Below, piece by piece: positions 1 to 7,586 of a stretch of DNA of 33,647 nt. The notes below the pieces were generated by a model that did not search any database, was not told the DNA's origin, and worked only from the letters and a program-made list of their open reading frames with translations. The stretch is from Gallionella sp. (lineage in GTDB: Bacteria > Pseudomonadota > Gammaproteobacteria > Burkholderiales > Gallionellaceae): NCBI GenBank assembly GCA_030652475.1, contig JAUSAO010000090.1:1-33647 (forward strand), in the 5' to 3' direction. Within the stretch, counting starts at the first letter, position 1; every line of letters starts with the position of its first letter. The position numbers were made by a program, and so were the translations under genes.

Positions 1-84
1 AAAAAACACGAACAAATTCAAATGCATATCCTGATTTGTTGCATCACCCGTTGGGTGCGTTGCTCAATTTATGTAGTCGATTGT

Positions 85-115
85 TTTCTTTCGTGAATTT
101 CGTGCTTTTCGTGGA
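85..115. repeat. short tandem TTCGTG-type repeat
   Basis: The sequence around 85-115 repeats a TTTCGTG-like unit three times at about 9-10 base spacing. Nothing else is recognised in positions 1-197 apart from the ribosome binding site of the next gene (GGAG at 187-190). No clear coding region is seen there. Confidence 0.35.
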
Positions 116-197
116 TGAAATGAGGTTTTAAGGTTAATCAATCTGCATGATGCGGTGAATGTCTGCCATAATGGGCGCATAAATTGCGGAGATTTAA

Positions 198-1298
198 ATG
201 TTCATCTGGGAGCAGTCTGATTGGCCACGTTGGCGCTTTGATGCGAGTGTGCTTTCAACCGCACTGGCCAGCGTTCGCCATTCGCAGGGGCGTTTGATGG
301 GACGAATGGAGGGGCTTGGTTTTGCGCTGCGCGACCAGGCTAACTTGCAGGTGTTGACAGAAGACGTATTAAAAACCAGCGAGATCGAAGGTCAGCAACT
401 GAACCCCGATGCGGTGCGTTCTTCCATTGCCAGACGTCTGGGGGTGGATATCGGCGCGCTGGTTACCGCCGATCGGCATGTGGATGGGGTGGTTGAAATG
501 GTGCTGGATGCAACCGGTGGCTTTGCCAATTCGCTGACTCGGGAGCGCTTGTTCGGCTGGCATGCAGCGCTTTTCCCAACAGGGTATAGCGGTCTTGCGA
601 AAATCAGGATAGCCGATTGGCGCGATGATGCAGATGGCCCGATGCAAGTTGTGTCGGGTTCTGTTGGTCGCCAAAAAATACATTATGAGGCGCCGCCTGC
701 TGAGCGCCTCGCGTCAGAAATGGACGAATTACTGCTTTGGTTCAATAGTGAGCAAGATATCGATCCGGTCATTAAGGCGGGACTAGCCCATCTATGGTTT
801 GTCACCCTCCATCCGTTTGACGATGGCAATGGGCGGATTGCCCGCGCTATCGGTGATATGGGACTGGCCAGGTCGGAGAAGTCCGCCCAACGCTTCTATA
901 GTTTATCTGCGCAAATTCAACGCGAGCGCCGCGAATACTACGATTTGCTTGAACAGACCCAGAAGAGCGAACTGGACGTGACGGCTTGGCTCGCGTGGTT
1001 TTTGGCGTGTCTGGGGCGTGCAATCGAGGGCGCTGAAAGCACGCTTGGAATGGTGATTGCCAAGGCGCGATTCTGGGAGCGGTGTGCAGGTATATCGCTG
1101 GGCGAGCGACAGGTTAAATTAATCAATCGGCTCCTTGATGGATTTGAAGGAAAACTTACCAGTTCCAAGTGGGCGGCAATTGCCAAGTGCTCCCCTGATT
1201 CTGCGCTGCGCGACATCAATGATTTAATTGAGCGCGGCGTGTTGAAAAAATCCGAGGGGGGTGGCAGGAGTACGAGTTACGAATTGCTGTTTGAATGA
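198..1298 (+). CDS. Fic-domain protein (predicted AMP-transferase) with N-terminal autoinhibitory motif
   Basis: This 366-residue protein carries the canonical Fic core HPFDDGNGRIAR at residues 205-216. H205 is the expected catalytic histidine and the GNGR stretch binds the nucleotide phosphates. Fic enzymes usually transfer AMP or another phosphate-containing group to hydroxyl side chains of target proteins. Residues 60-65 (TSEIEG) fit the inhibitory helix pattern (S/T)xxxE(G/N), placing it among Fic proteins that carry their own N-terminal inhibitor. The first 50 residues resemble the DUF4172-type N-terminus of long Fic proteins, and the C-terminus (about 300-366) looks like a winged helix. 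The ATG is preceded by GGAG at a good distance. It is monocistronic and its target is unknown. It could act as a regulator or a toxin-like effector. The family call is secure, the substrate is not. Confidence 0.93.
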   Translation: MFIWEQSDWPRWRFDASVLSTALASVRHSQGRLMGRMEGLGFALRDQANLQVLTEDVLKTSEIEGQQLNPDAVRSSIARRLGVDIGALVTADRHVDGVVEMVLDATGGFANSLTRERLFGWHAALFPTGYSGLAKIRIADWRDDADGPMQVVSGSVGRQKIHYEAPPAERLASEMDELLLWFNSEQDIDPVIKAGLAHLWFVTLHPFDDGNGRIARAIGDMGLARSEKSAQRFYSLSAQIQRERREYYDLLEQTQKSELDVTAWLAWFLACLGRAIEGAESTLGMVIAKARFWERCAGISLGERQVKLINRLLDGFEGKLTSSKWAAIAKCSPDSALRDINDLIERGVLKKSEGGGRSTSYELLFE

Positions 1299-1386
1299 GG
1301 ACAAGTTAAACAATGGTAAATAACCTGCTTACGCCTCATCAAAGCCAATACTTCGCCTGGTTTTGTTGTGATTCAAGCATTGAGCG

Positions 1387-1392
1387 TATAAT
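1387..1392 (+). promoter_or_regulatory. candidate -10 box of the rhlE promoter
   Basis: A perfect TATAAT lies 50 bases upstream of the rhlE start. The -35 is weak: TTGTTG at 1363-1368 or TTGTGA at 1366-1371, with a spacer of 18 or 15. It is the only promoter-like sequence in the 143-base gap after the fic gene. Confidence 0.45.
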
Positions 1393-1441
1393 GCAGCGGT
1401 TTTAGCTGACTCAGCCCGACTATCTTGAAGAGAATAGATCA

Positions 1442-2833
1442 TTGAATAACATCAGTTTTGAAGACTTGAATCTGGCGCCGGAAATCCTCAGGGCGCTTAC
1501 CGAATCCGGTTATACCGTCCCCACACCGATACAGGCACAAGCCATCCCCCTGGTACTCGAAGGGTGCGATTTGATGGCCGGGGCGCAAACGGGAACCGGA
1601 AAGACGGCGGCCTTTGCGTTGCCGATGCTACAAAAATTGCTGCCCTTGGCGACGCCCAGCCCGTCGCCGGCACGTCACCCGGTGCGTGCGCTGATACTGG
1701 TTCCGACCCGCGAACTGGCAATTCAGGTGGAAGCCAGTGTGCAGGCCTATGCAAAACACAGCCATTTGCGCTCCCTGGTGGTGTTTGGCGGGGTCGATAT
1801 CAAGACGCAAACGCCGCACCTGCGAACCGGGGTGGAGATACTGGTCGCGACGCCCGGTCGTCTGCTGGACCATATCGAGCAGAAAACGGTGCAGTTGAAT
1901 CAGGTGCAAATGCTGGTGCTGGACGAGGCGGATCGTATGCTGGATATGGGCTTCATGCCTGACCTGAAGCGCATACTCGCCCTGTTGCCAAAACAGCGCC
2001 AAACTCTGATGTTCTCTGCAACATTTTCAAATGAAATCAAACGATTGTCGGAAGATTTTCTGGTGAGTCCCAGGTTGATTGAGGTCGCACGCAGTAATGC
2101 CACCTCGGAAAATATTACGCAAAAAGTTTACCTGGTCGGACATGCAGAAAAGCATGATTTGCTGGCACAGTTGCTGCGTGGCAGCGATGCCAAGCAAACG
2201 CTGGTGTTTACCAAGACGAAATTGACCGCCAGCCGTCTGGCGCGTCAGTTGCACCGTGAAGGCTTTGCTGCCGATGCGATTCATGGCGATAAGAGTCAGT
2301 TGGAACGCATACAGGCGCTGGATGCCTTTAAACAAGGCAAGACTGCCGTGCTGATTGCGACCGATGTGGCCGCCCGTGGCCTGGATATCGATCATCTGCC
2401 CATGGTGATCAACTACGAAATACCCAGTGCCCCGGAAGACTATGTGCATCGCATAGGCCGCACTGGTCGCGCCGGGGCATCCGGCATGGCGGTTTCGCTG
2501 GTTGCGCCGGAAGAAGAAAAATACCTGCTTGAAATTGAAAAGCTGATTAAAACCACCATTCAACGGGAAGCGCCGCTGCCGACACGATCACCCGCGCCTG
2601 CCGCGCGCGCGCCGCGCGCCGAGTCTCGTCCCGAGCATCATGTGCATATCCGTGCGCAGCATACACCGGTATCGAAAACGCCTGTCCATGACGCGTGGTT
2701 CAACAAGCCTTATGAACCCTCTGCCAGCACCCGCGTGGTGACACCGCCGCGCGATCTGCCGAGCAAACCGAAAAGCCAGTTGCCGGCCTTATTTATGCGC
2801 AGGAAGGCAAATCCATCTGATGCAGAAGACTGA
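1442..2833 (+). CDS. rhlE: DEAD-box ATP-dependent RNA helicase, RhlE type
   Basis: This 463-residue protein has the full DEAD-box set in order: the Q-motif region PTPIQAQAIP near 27-36, motif I AQTGTGKT near 48-55, PTRELA, TPGR, DEAD, SAT, and HRIGRTGR in the second RecA lobe. Such enzymes unwind short RNA duplexes in the cytoplasm, and RhlE homologues act in ribosome assembly and mRNA turnover. The C-terminal 80 or so residues are basic and rich in Pro, Arg and Ala, a typical disordered RNA-binding tail. The start is TTG at 1442, since no in-frame ATG occurs before the conserved N-terminus. The preceding GAAGAG is a modest ribosome binding site. The 3' end overlaps the patatin gene by 14 bases, suggesting coupled translation. 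Confidence 0.93.
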   Translation: MNNISFEDLNLAPEILRALTESGYTVPTPIQAQAIPLVLEGCDLMAGAQTGTGKTAAFALPMLQKLLPLATPSPSPARHPVRALILVPTRELAIQVEASVQAYAKHSHLRSLVVFGGVDIKTQTPHLRTGVEILVATPGRLLDHIEQKTVQLNQVQMLVLDEADRMLDMGFMPDLKRILALLPKQRQTLMFSATFSNEIKRLSEDFLVSPRLIEVARSNATSENITQKVYLVGHAEKHDLLAQLLRGSDAKQTLVFTKTKLTASRLARQLHREGFAADAIHGDKSQLERIQALDAFKQGKTAVLIATDVAARGLDIDHLPMVINYEIPSAPEDYVHRIGRTGRAGASGMAVSLVAPEEEKYLLEIEKLIKTTIQREAPLPTRSPAPAARAPRAESRPEHHVHIRAQHTPVSKTPVHDAWFNKPYEPSASTRVVTPPRDLPSKPKSQLPALFMRRKANPSDAED

Positions 2834-3758
2834 TCCATCTAAGGTGCGCGCATTTTTGCAGAATGGCCTGAAGCGGCTCGGCTATTTTTTGCTTGCAACA
2901 CTCCTGGCCACGTCACTGACCGCCTGTAATAGCGTACCCAAGCCCGTCATTCCGGATACGCCCGTTGCAGTACGCCCGGCACCGAAAATTGCGCTGGTGC
3001 TGGGGGGGGGCGGGACGCGCGGTTTTGCCCATGTCGGTGTCATCAAGGCCTTGGAAGTGCAGGGCATCTACCCGGACATCATCGTCGGCACCAGTGTCGG
3101 CTCGGCGATAGGCGCGCTGTATGCGGCAGGTTACAACGGCTTTCAGTTGCAGGAGATGTCCATCCCGATGAAGGAAGAGCGGGTGATAGACTGGTCCTGG
3201 CCCAACCGCGGCCTGTTCACCGGCAAGCCCTTGCAGACTTTCATCAATCAGGCCGTAAAACAGGTTCCGCTGGAAAAGCTGCGCCGTACTTTCGCGGTCG
3301 TCGCCACGGATCTGGCCAGCGGTGAAAAAGTTGTTTTTCGTACCGGTAACACGGGCATGGCTGTCAGCGCGTCCTGCGCGGTGCCCGGTGTGTTTCAGCC
3401 TGTCGTCATCAACGGTCGCAGCTATGTAGATGGGGGCTTGGTCAGACCCGTGCCGGTTTCTGATGCGCGTGCGCTGGGTGCCGATTTCGTGATTGCCGTG
3501 AATATCTCCCATTTGCCGCAAAACAACAAAACGGAAACCACGGTGGAAGTGTTGATGCAAACTTTTGACATCATGAGTCAGACCATCAATCGCTACGAAT
3601 TATCGAATGCAGATGTGGTGATACGCCCAGTCACGAAAGAGATCGCCCAGAGCAGTCTGGATGACCGACACCTTGCGATACTGGAAGGCGAAAAAGCCGT
3701 CGCTGCTATCCTTCCTGAACTCAAAGCCAAGCTGGAAAAACTGCGTAAGGAACGTTGA
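2820..3758 (+). CDS. patatin-like phospholipase, predicted lipoprotein (RssA-like)
   Basis: This 312-residue protein has a basic N-terminus, a hydrophobic stretch at about 20-32 and a lipobox SLTAC with Cys36. It is therefore probably exported and lipid-anchored. The patatin domain follows, with the oxyanion hole GGGGTRG at 62-68, nucleophile elbow GTSVG with Ser92, and the dyad aspartate Asp204 in YVDGG. Patatin-like enzymes hydrolyse acyl esters of phospholipids. The substrate here is not known. It overlaps rhlE by 14 bases and ends 43 bases before the convergent hoxW. All three catalytic elements are present, so it is predicted active. Confidence 0.9.
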   Translation: MQKTDPSKVRAFLQNGLKRLGYFLLATLLATSLTACNSVPKPVIPDTPVAVRPAPKIALVLGGGGTRGFAHVGVIKALEVQGIYPDIIVGTSVGSAIGALYAAGYNGFQLQEMSIPMKEERVIDWSWPNRGLFTGKPLQTFINQAVKQVPLEKLRRTFAVVATDLASGEKVVFRTGNTGMAVSASCAVPGVFQPVVINGRSYVDGGLVRPVPVSDARALGADFVIAVNISHLPQNNKTETTVEVLMQTFDIMSQTINRYELSNADVVIRPVTKEIAQSSLDDRHLAILEGEKAVAAILPELKAKLEKLRKER

Positions 3759-3801
3759 GCGATCGCGGCAGCATGACAGAGAGACGCGCAACAGTGACGA
3801 G

Positions 3802-4353
3802 TCAGCGTATCTCGTGAGCAGACCTGATCGCTGTCCCCGGCGATTTCTGCGTACATAGCCTATCCCATACAGTGGCTTCCGCTTCAAGCAAGAGTTGCCC
3901 GGAAAATTCCAGTGCCGATGCCAGATGGGTTTCGGCTGGCGGGGAGGGCGACTCGCCCAATTCGAATCGTTCACCACGGATACACAGGACAAAGGCATCG
4001 GGTGATGGCTGACGGTAGAACTGCTCATACACCTTGAGCAGAGCCTCGGGTAGCAGTGCATGGCTGTAGAGTAACGCTTCCTTGCTCATTTGCGCGCGAT
4101 AAAAAGCGTAGGGTGCCGGCGTATCCATTCCCGCATCGATAAATAGAACTAATCGTCTGTCCTGCATATCCATGACGTGTTCGACTTGCAGCTGGAAGTC
4201 TTCTATCAGCTCGAACTGTTCAACGGGACTCAGCTCACTTTTCCACGCTCCTGAATTTAACCAGGCATCCAGTTTTCGCACCAGCATGGGGCCGAGTGCA
4301 TCGTCGCCGCGCGACTCGTTGCCGATGGCAAAAATCAGAACGGGTGCGACCAT
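3802..4353 (-). CDS. hoxW: HoxW, maturation endopeptidase of the NAD-linked hydrogenase
   Basis: This 183-residue protein begins with the signature of hydrogenase maturation proteases, IGNESRGDDALGP at 10-22. Glu13, Asp73 and His98 are the likely nickel-sensing ligands, by analogy with HyaD/HybD. The enzyme clips the C-terminal extension of HoxH after nickel insertion. Its ATG shares one base with the hoxH stop codon, so it is the last gene of hoxFUYHW and translationally coupled to its substrate. Members of this family are not classical proteases and recognise bound nickel. The call rests on the motif and on position next to hoxH. Confidence 0.93.
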   Translation of the reverse strand: MVAPVLIFAIGNESRGDDALGPMLVRKLDAWLNSGAWKSELSPVEQFELIEDFQLQVEHVMDMQDRRLVLFIDAGMDTPAPYAFYRAQMSKEALLYSHALLPEALLKVYEQFYRQPSPDAFVLCIRGERFELGESPSPPAETHLASALEFSGQLLLEAEATVWDRLCTQKSPGTAIRSAHEIR

Positions 4354-5834
4354 TAACCCAATACCCCATCGCCCGTGCGGGACAGAAAGGATAGCCGTTC
4401 ACCGGCTTCATTCAGCACTTCGACTTCCAGCGGCATCTTGCCCAGCGCATGGGTGGCGCAGGACAGGCACGGGTCGAAGGCGCGTACCGCCACTTCGATA
4501 TGATTGAGCAGGCCCTCGGTGATCTCGTGACCGTGCAGATATTGCTGCGCAACGCGGCGCACCGCTTCGTTCATCGCCTGATTGTTGTGGGTGGTGGAGA
4601 CGATCAAATTGCACATGGTGACCAGATCATTTTCGTCCACGCGATAGTGATGGATCAGTGTGCCGCGCGGTGCCTCAATCACGCCCACCCCCTCAAAGCC
4701 GCGCTCCCCCGTCACGATCAGATCGCTGCCGGTGATGTCATCGTTGTGCAGCAGGTCTTTGATCATCTCGGCGGCATGCAGCATCTCTATCATGCGCGTC
4801 CAGTGGTAGCCGAGCGGCGCGTGCATCGGCATTACGCCGCTGTAGGCGATGAATGCACGACGTTCGATCTCGGCCAGAGGGGTTGAGATGAAGTCGCAAT
4901 TCTGTATCCGCGACATCGGGCCGACGCGATACCAGCCTTTTTCTTTACCCAGCGGCTTGAGGTAGGGGAACTTCATGTAGCTCCAGTTCTTCACCTCCTC
5001 GCCAATCAGATCGGTGTAGTTCTGGTAGTCCACTCCGTCAAACAACATGTTGCCGTTTTCGTCCCGGCCGCGCAGCTGTCCGTGATACAAATCCAGCCCG
5101 CCGTCGAAACCGACCATGGACATAAAGTTGGCGCGGAAGGCGCCGAAGCTGTTGTACAGCGCGGGATTCCGGTGATGCAACTCTTTCACCATCTGCACCG
5201 CATCGCGGCTCCAGGCGACCATCTGGTAGATGTCACGGAGCAGTTCGTCGCGTTCCGCGATGGAAAGCGACTTGTTCACTCCGCCGGGAACCGCACCTGT
5301 GCCGTGCACGCGTTTGCCCGCCGTGTGACGGATTACCTCCTGGCCGAATTTGCGCAGCAGGATGCCGCGCCTGGCCGTCTCGGGGTATTTCTCGGCCACG
5401 CCGACGATGTTACGTTTGGCGACATCGCTGTCGAAACCGAACAGCAGGTCGGGCGAACACAAATGAAAAAAGTGAAGGGCGTGCGATTGCAGTATCTGGC
5501 CGTAGTGCATCAGTCGGCGATTCTTCTCGGCGGTCGGCGTCAGATATTTTGCGCCGACGATGGCATCCAGCGCCTTGCTTGCCGCCAGATGATGGCTCAC
5601 CGGACAGATGCCGCACAGGCGTTGCACCATCACTGGCACTTCCCAGTAGGGGCGTCCCTGGATGAATTTCTCGAAACCGCGAAACTCGACGATGTGCAGC
5701 CGTACCTGATGCACGCGGTTCTTGTCATCGAGCAGGATGGTGACCTTGCCGTGACCTTCGACCCGCGATATCGGGTCAATGGCGACGCGGCGCAGGTTCT
5801 CGGGATGGGCGGCAGTTTCTAACAGAGAAGACAT
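4353..5834 (-). CDS. hoxH: HoxH, large catalytic subunit of the bidirectional [NiFe] hydrogenase
   Basis: This 493-residue protein has both cysteine pairs that hold the NiFe centre: RLCGICP (Cys74, Cys77) and DPCLSCATH (Cys456, Cys459, ending at His462). A 31-residue tail after His462 is the extension expected to be removed by HoxW. Group 3d HoxH works with HoxY to cleave or form H2, electrons passing through HoxFU to NAD(H) in the cytoplasm. The ribosome binding site AGGAA precedes the ATG. Unlike typical hox operons, hoxH is separated from hoxY by 422 bases holding a palindromic repeat block. All active-site residues are intact. Confidence 0.97.
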   Translation of the reverse strand: MSSLLETAAHPENLRRVAIDPISRVEGHGKVTILLDDKNRVHQVRLHIVEFRGFEKFIQGRPYWEVPVMVQRLCGICPVSHHLAASKALDAIVGAKYLTPTAEKNRRLMHYGQILQSHALHFFHLCSPDLLFGFDSDVAKRNIVGVAEKYPETARRGILLRKFGQEVIRHTAGKRVHGTGAVPGGVNKSLSIAERDELLRDIYQMVAWSRDAVQMVKELHHRNPALYNSFGAFRANFMSMVGFDGGLDLYHGQLRGRDENGNMLFDGVDYQNYTDLIGEEVKNWSYMKFPYLKPLGKEKGWYRVGPMSRIQNCDFISTPLAEIERRAFIAYSGVMPMHAPLGYHWTRMIEMLHAAEMIKDLLHNDDITGSDLIVTGERGFEGVGVIEAPRGTLIHHYRVDENDLVTMCNLIVSTTHNNQAMNEAVRRVAQQYLHGHEITEGLLNHIEVAVRAFDPCLSCATHALGKMPLEVEVLNEAGERLSFLSRTGDGVLG

Positions 5835-5863
5835 GGTGTTTTCCTAAAGGCTAAAACTTTATC

Positions 5864-5890
5864 CGCAGATTACGCAGATTGACGCAGATT
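5864..5890. repeat. CGCAGATT triple repeat
   Basis: Three imperfect copies of CGCAGATT with 1-2 base separators lie just upstream of hoxH. Short repeats of this kind occur between genes in many proteobacteria. Function unknown. Confidence 0.5.
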
Positions 5891-5912
5891 TCATGATTCA
5901 ATATTTTTGTTT

Positions 5913-6159
5913 TTAACCCAAATTACCCATTGGGAAAATCTTCCCCCATCCCCCCTCCGACTCCCCCCTTGAAGGGGGGAGAGTATGCCACTGTGCCTTC
6001 CCCCTCCCCCTCCCCCTCCCCTTGAAGAGGGAGAGCATGTCACTGTGCCTGCCTTTCCCCTCCTCTTGAAGTGGAGTATGTCACTGTGCCTGCCTTTCCC
6101 CCTCCCCTTCAAGGGGAGGGTTGGGGTGGGGATGGGTTAAATTCAGCTAATGAACAATC
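5913..6159 (-). repeat. BIME-like palindromic repeat block, copy 1 (expanded)
   Basis: This block is made of C-rich and G-rich arms around the inverted core CCCCTTGAAGGGG or its variants. The sub-unit TTGAAG..GGAG.(A)TGTCACTGTGCC is reiterated about three times. Its right end (TTAAATTCAGCTAATGAACAATC, in part) is the reverse complement of the left end of the copy at 25674. Its left end (ACCCAAATTACCCATTGGGAAA) matches the right ends of copies 2 and 3 in reverse. It is therefore one member of a dispersed family, inverted relative to the others, with an internal expansion. It can form strong hairpins inside the hox transcript. Confidence 0.8.
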
Positions 6160-6256
6160 TGATTTTAATCTATTCAATCTACGAAATCTGATGGAACTAC
6201 TCAATTCTTGCTAAGAGCTATGTACTTTAACTTATTGATGCAGACGATAATTTTTC

Positions 6257-6805
6257 TTAATCGTAATGAATCAGCCCATGGCCCAGTTCGGGCTCACGGC
6301 CTGCCAGCAGATCGGTCAGCACTTTCCAGATGGCATCGGCGGAAGGCGGGCAGCCGGGGATGAAATAATCGACTTTCACCACTTCATGTATCGGATGCAC
6401 CTTGTCCAGAGGCAGCGGCAATTCGGGATCGTTCGGGATGAAGCCGTCCACCAGGCCGTGTTGTGCGTGATAGACCTCTTCCAGTATCGCAGCCAGAGAC
6501 AGATGGTTGCGCTGTGCAGGCAAACCGCCGTTGACGGCACAGGCACCCAATGCAATCAGTATGTTGCAGTTGGCGCGGAATTCGCGCAGCACATGCACGT
6601 TTTCAGCGTTGCACAAACCGCCCTCGATGATGCCGATGTCGCAGGGACCGCAGTGTTTGATGTCGGTCAGCGGCGAGCGGTCGAATTCGACTAGCTGCAG
6701 CAGATCCAGCAGGCGTTCGTCGATGTCGAGGAAAGACATGTGGCAGCCGAAGCAGCCCGCCAGAGAGGTGGTCGCAACCCGCAGTTTTTTACTCGGAATA
6801 TTCAT
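6257..6805 (-). CDS. hoxY: HoxY, small subunit of the bidirectional [NiFe] hydrogenase
   Basis: This 182-residue protein carries the proximal [4Fe-4S] ligands as GCFGC (Cys18, Cys21), GACAVNGG (Cys89) and PGCPPS (Cys152). That is the short single-cluster architecture of group 3d small subunits. It passes electrons between the HoxH active site and the HoxU clusters. There is no twin-arginine signal, consistent with a cytoplasmic enzyme. It starts one base after the hoxU stop codon. Confidence 0.96.
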   Translation of the reverse strand: MNIPSKKLRVATTSLAGCFGCHMSFLDIDERLLDLLQLVEFDRSPLTDIKHCGPCDIGIIEGGLCNAENVHVLREFRANCNILIALGACAVNGGLPAQRNHLSLAAILEEVYHAQHGLVDGFIPNDPELPLPLDKVHPIHEVVKVDYFIPGCPPSADAIWKVLTDLLAGREPELGHGLIHYD

Positions 6806-6806
6806 C

Positions 6807-7586
6807 TCAGACGTCTTTCACGGTCGGATGTGGCGGAAGGGTCGCAGCATTGCTGCGGGGACCCACCGGACATGCCCCTTGCGGGTGCGGTGTCGCGCTG
6901 ATGGGCTGTTCGTCGAAACTGCGCGATCCGATGGGGATGGCGAAACCGACACGTTTTTTAAGGATAACGCCGACCGGGCAGACATGGGCGGCCTTGTCCT
7001 CACCGGAAAATCCGGTATCCGCCAGTCGGCCGGATTTGGCATTAACAATCAAATGACTCTCGATGCCGCGCCCCGAGAGAGCGAACACATTCTTGCCATC
7101 CACATCGCGGCTGGCGCGCACACATAGCGAACACAGGATGCAGCGGTTGAAGTCGAGCAGGTAGTCGGGATGAGAAGCATCCAGAGGGCGATCAGGAAAA
7201 AAATGGTCGAAGTGAGGCGACATCATGCCCATTTCATAGGCGGTGGCCTGCAACTGGCAGCTGCCGCTCTTCTCGCAGGACGGGCAGAAGTGATTCCCTT
7301 CGACGAACAACATTTGTAGTAGCGCCCGGCGCTCGTCGTTGATTTCCCTGGTGTTGCTCTCGACCATCATGCCGTCCTGCGCCTGATGCGTACATGAGGA
7401 GGTCTGTCGTCCGTCGGCTTTCACCGTGCAAACCTTGCAGGAGCCATGCGGCTTGAATTCCGGGTTGAAACACAGGTGGGGGATATACACTCCCGCCGCC
7501 ATTGCGGCCTGAATGAGGGTCTGCCCTGGGCTGAACGGAATGGTCTTGCCGTCCAGAGTAAAGGTCGTCTGTTTATTCTGATTCAT
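6807..7586 (-). CDS. hoxU: HoxU, iron-sulfur diaphorase subunit
   Basis: This 259-residue protein has an N-terminal [2Fe-2S] ferredoxin fold (Cys39, Cys50, Cys53, Cys65), a His-ligated [4Fe-4S] site (His99, Cys101, Cys104, Cys110) and a further [4Fe-4S] motif (Cys149, Cys152, Cys155, Cys203). It wires HoxF to HoxY. The conserved fold ends near residue 230 (GSRSFDEQPIS). The last ~29 residues (rich in Pro and small residues) are a non-family extension encoded by a palindrome-rich stretch at 6844-6890. HoxU proteins are usually about 235-245 residues. Its start overlaps the hoxF end by 14 bases. Confidence 0.95.
   Translation of the reverse strand: MNQNKQTTFTLDGKTIPFSPGQTLIQAAMAAGVYIPHLCFNPEFKPHGSCKVCTVKADGRQTSSCTHQAQDGMMVESNTREINDERRALLQMLFVEGNHFCPSCEKSGSCQLQATAYEMGMMSPHFDHFFPDRPLDASHPDYLLDFNRCILCSLCVRASRDVDGKNVFALSGRGIESHLIVNAKSGRLADTGFSGEDKAAHVCPVGVILKKRVGFAIPIGSRSFDEQPISATPHPQGACPVGPRSNAATLPPHPTVKDV
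6844..6890. repeat. palindromic element forming the hoxU 3' end
   Basis: This stretch starts with GCAGCATTGCTGC (inverted repeat) and continues to ATGCCCCTTGCGGG. A related stretch with the same order of blocks (GCAGC.TTTGCTGC then GGATGCCCCTTCGC) lies at 12546-12585 between genes. This suggests a dispersed element that has extended the HoxU reading frame. Confidence 0.45.

Larger units (their letters stand above)
5835..6256. other. 422-base spacer between hoxY and hoxH, mostly repeat
   Basis: This spacer holds no credible gene. It contains a triple CGCAGATT-type repeat (about 5864-5890) and a large GC-rich palindromic repeat block (5913-6159), then about 95 AT-rich bases down to the hoxY stop. 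The open frame that crosses the repeat is low-complexity and Gly/Arg-rich, so it is not called. Transcription of hoxH and hoxW must cross this block or start within it. Confidence 0.7.

Noticed and set aside
2820-3758. Premature fusion or frameshift because the patatin gene overlaps rhlE
   Set aside because: Both proteins are full length with complete motifs; the 14-base overlap is ordinary translational coupling.
5913-6159. Possible CRISPR array in the reiterated GC-rich block
   Set aside because: Units are irregular, there are no unique spacers of constant length, and no cas genes are present.
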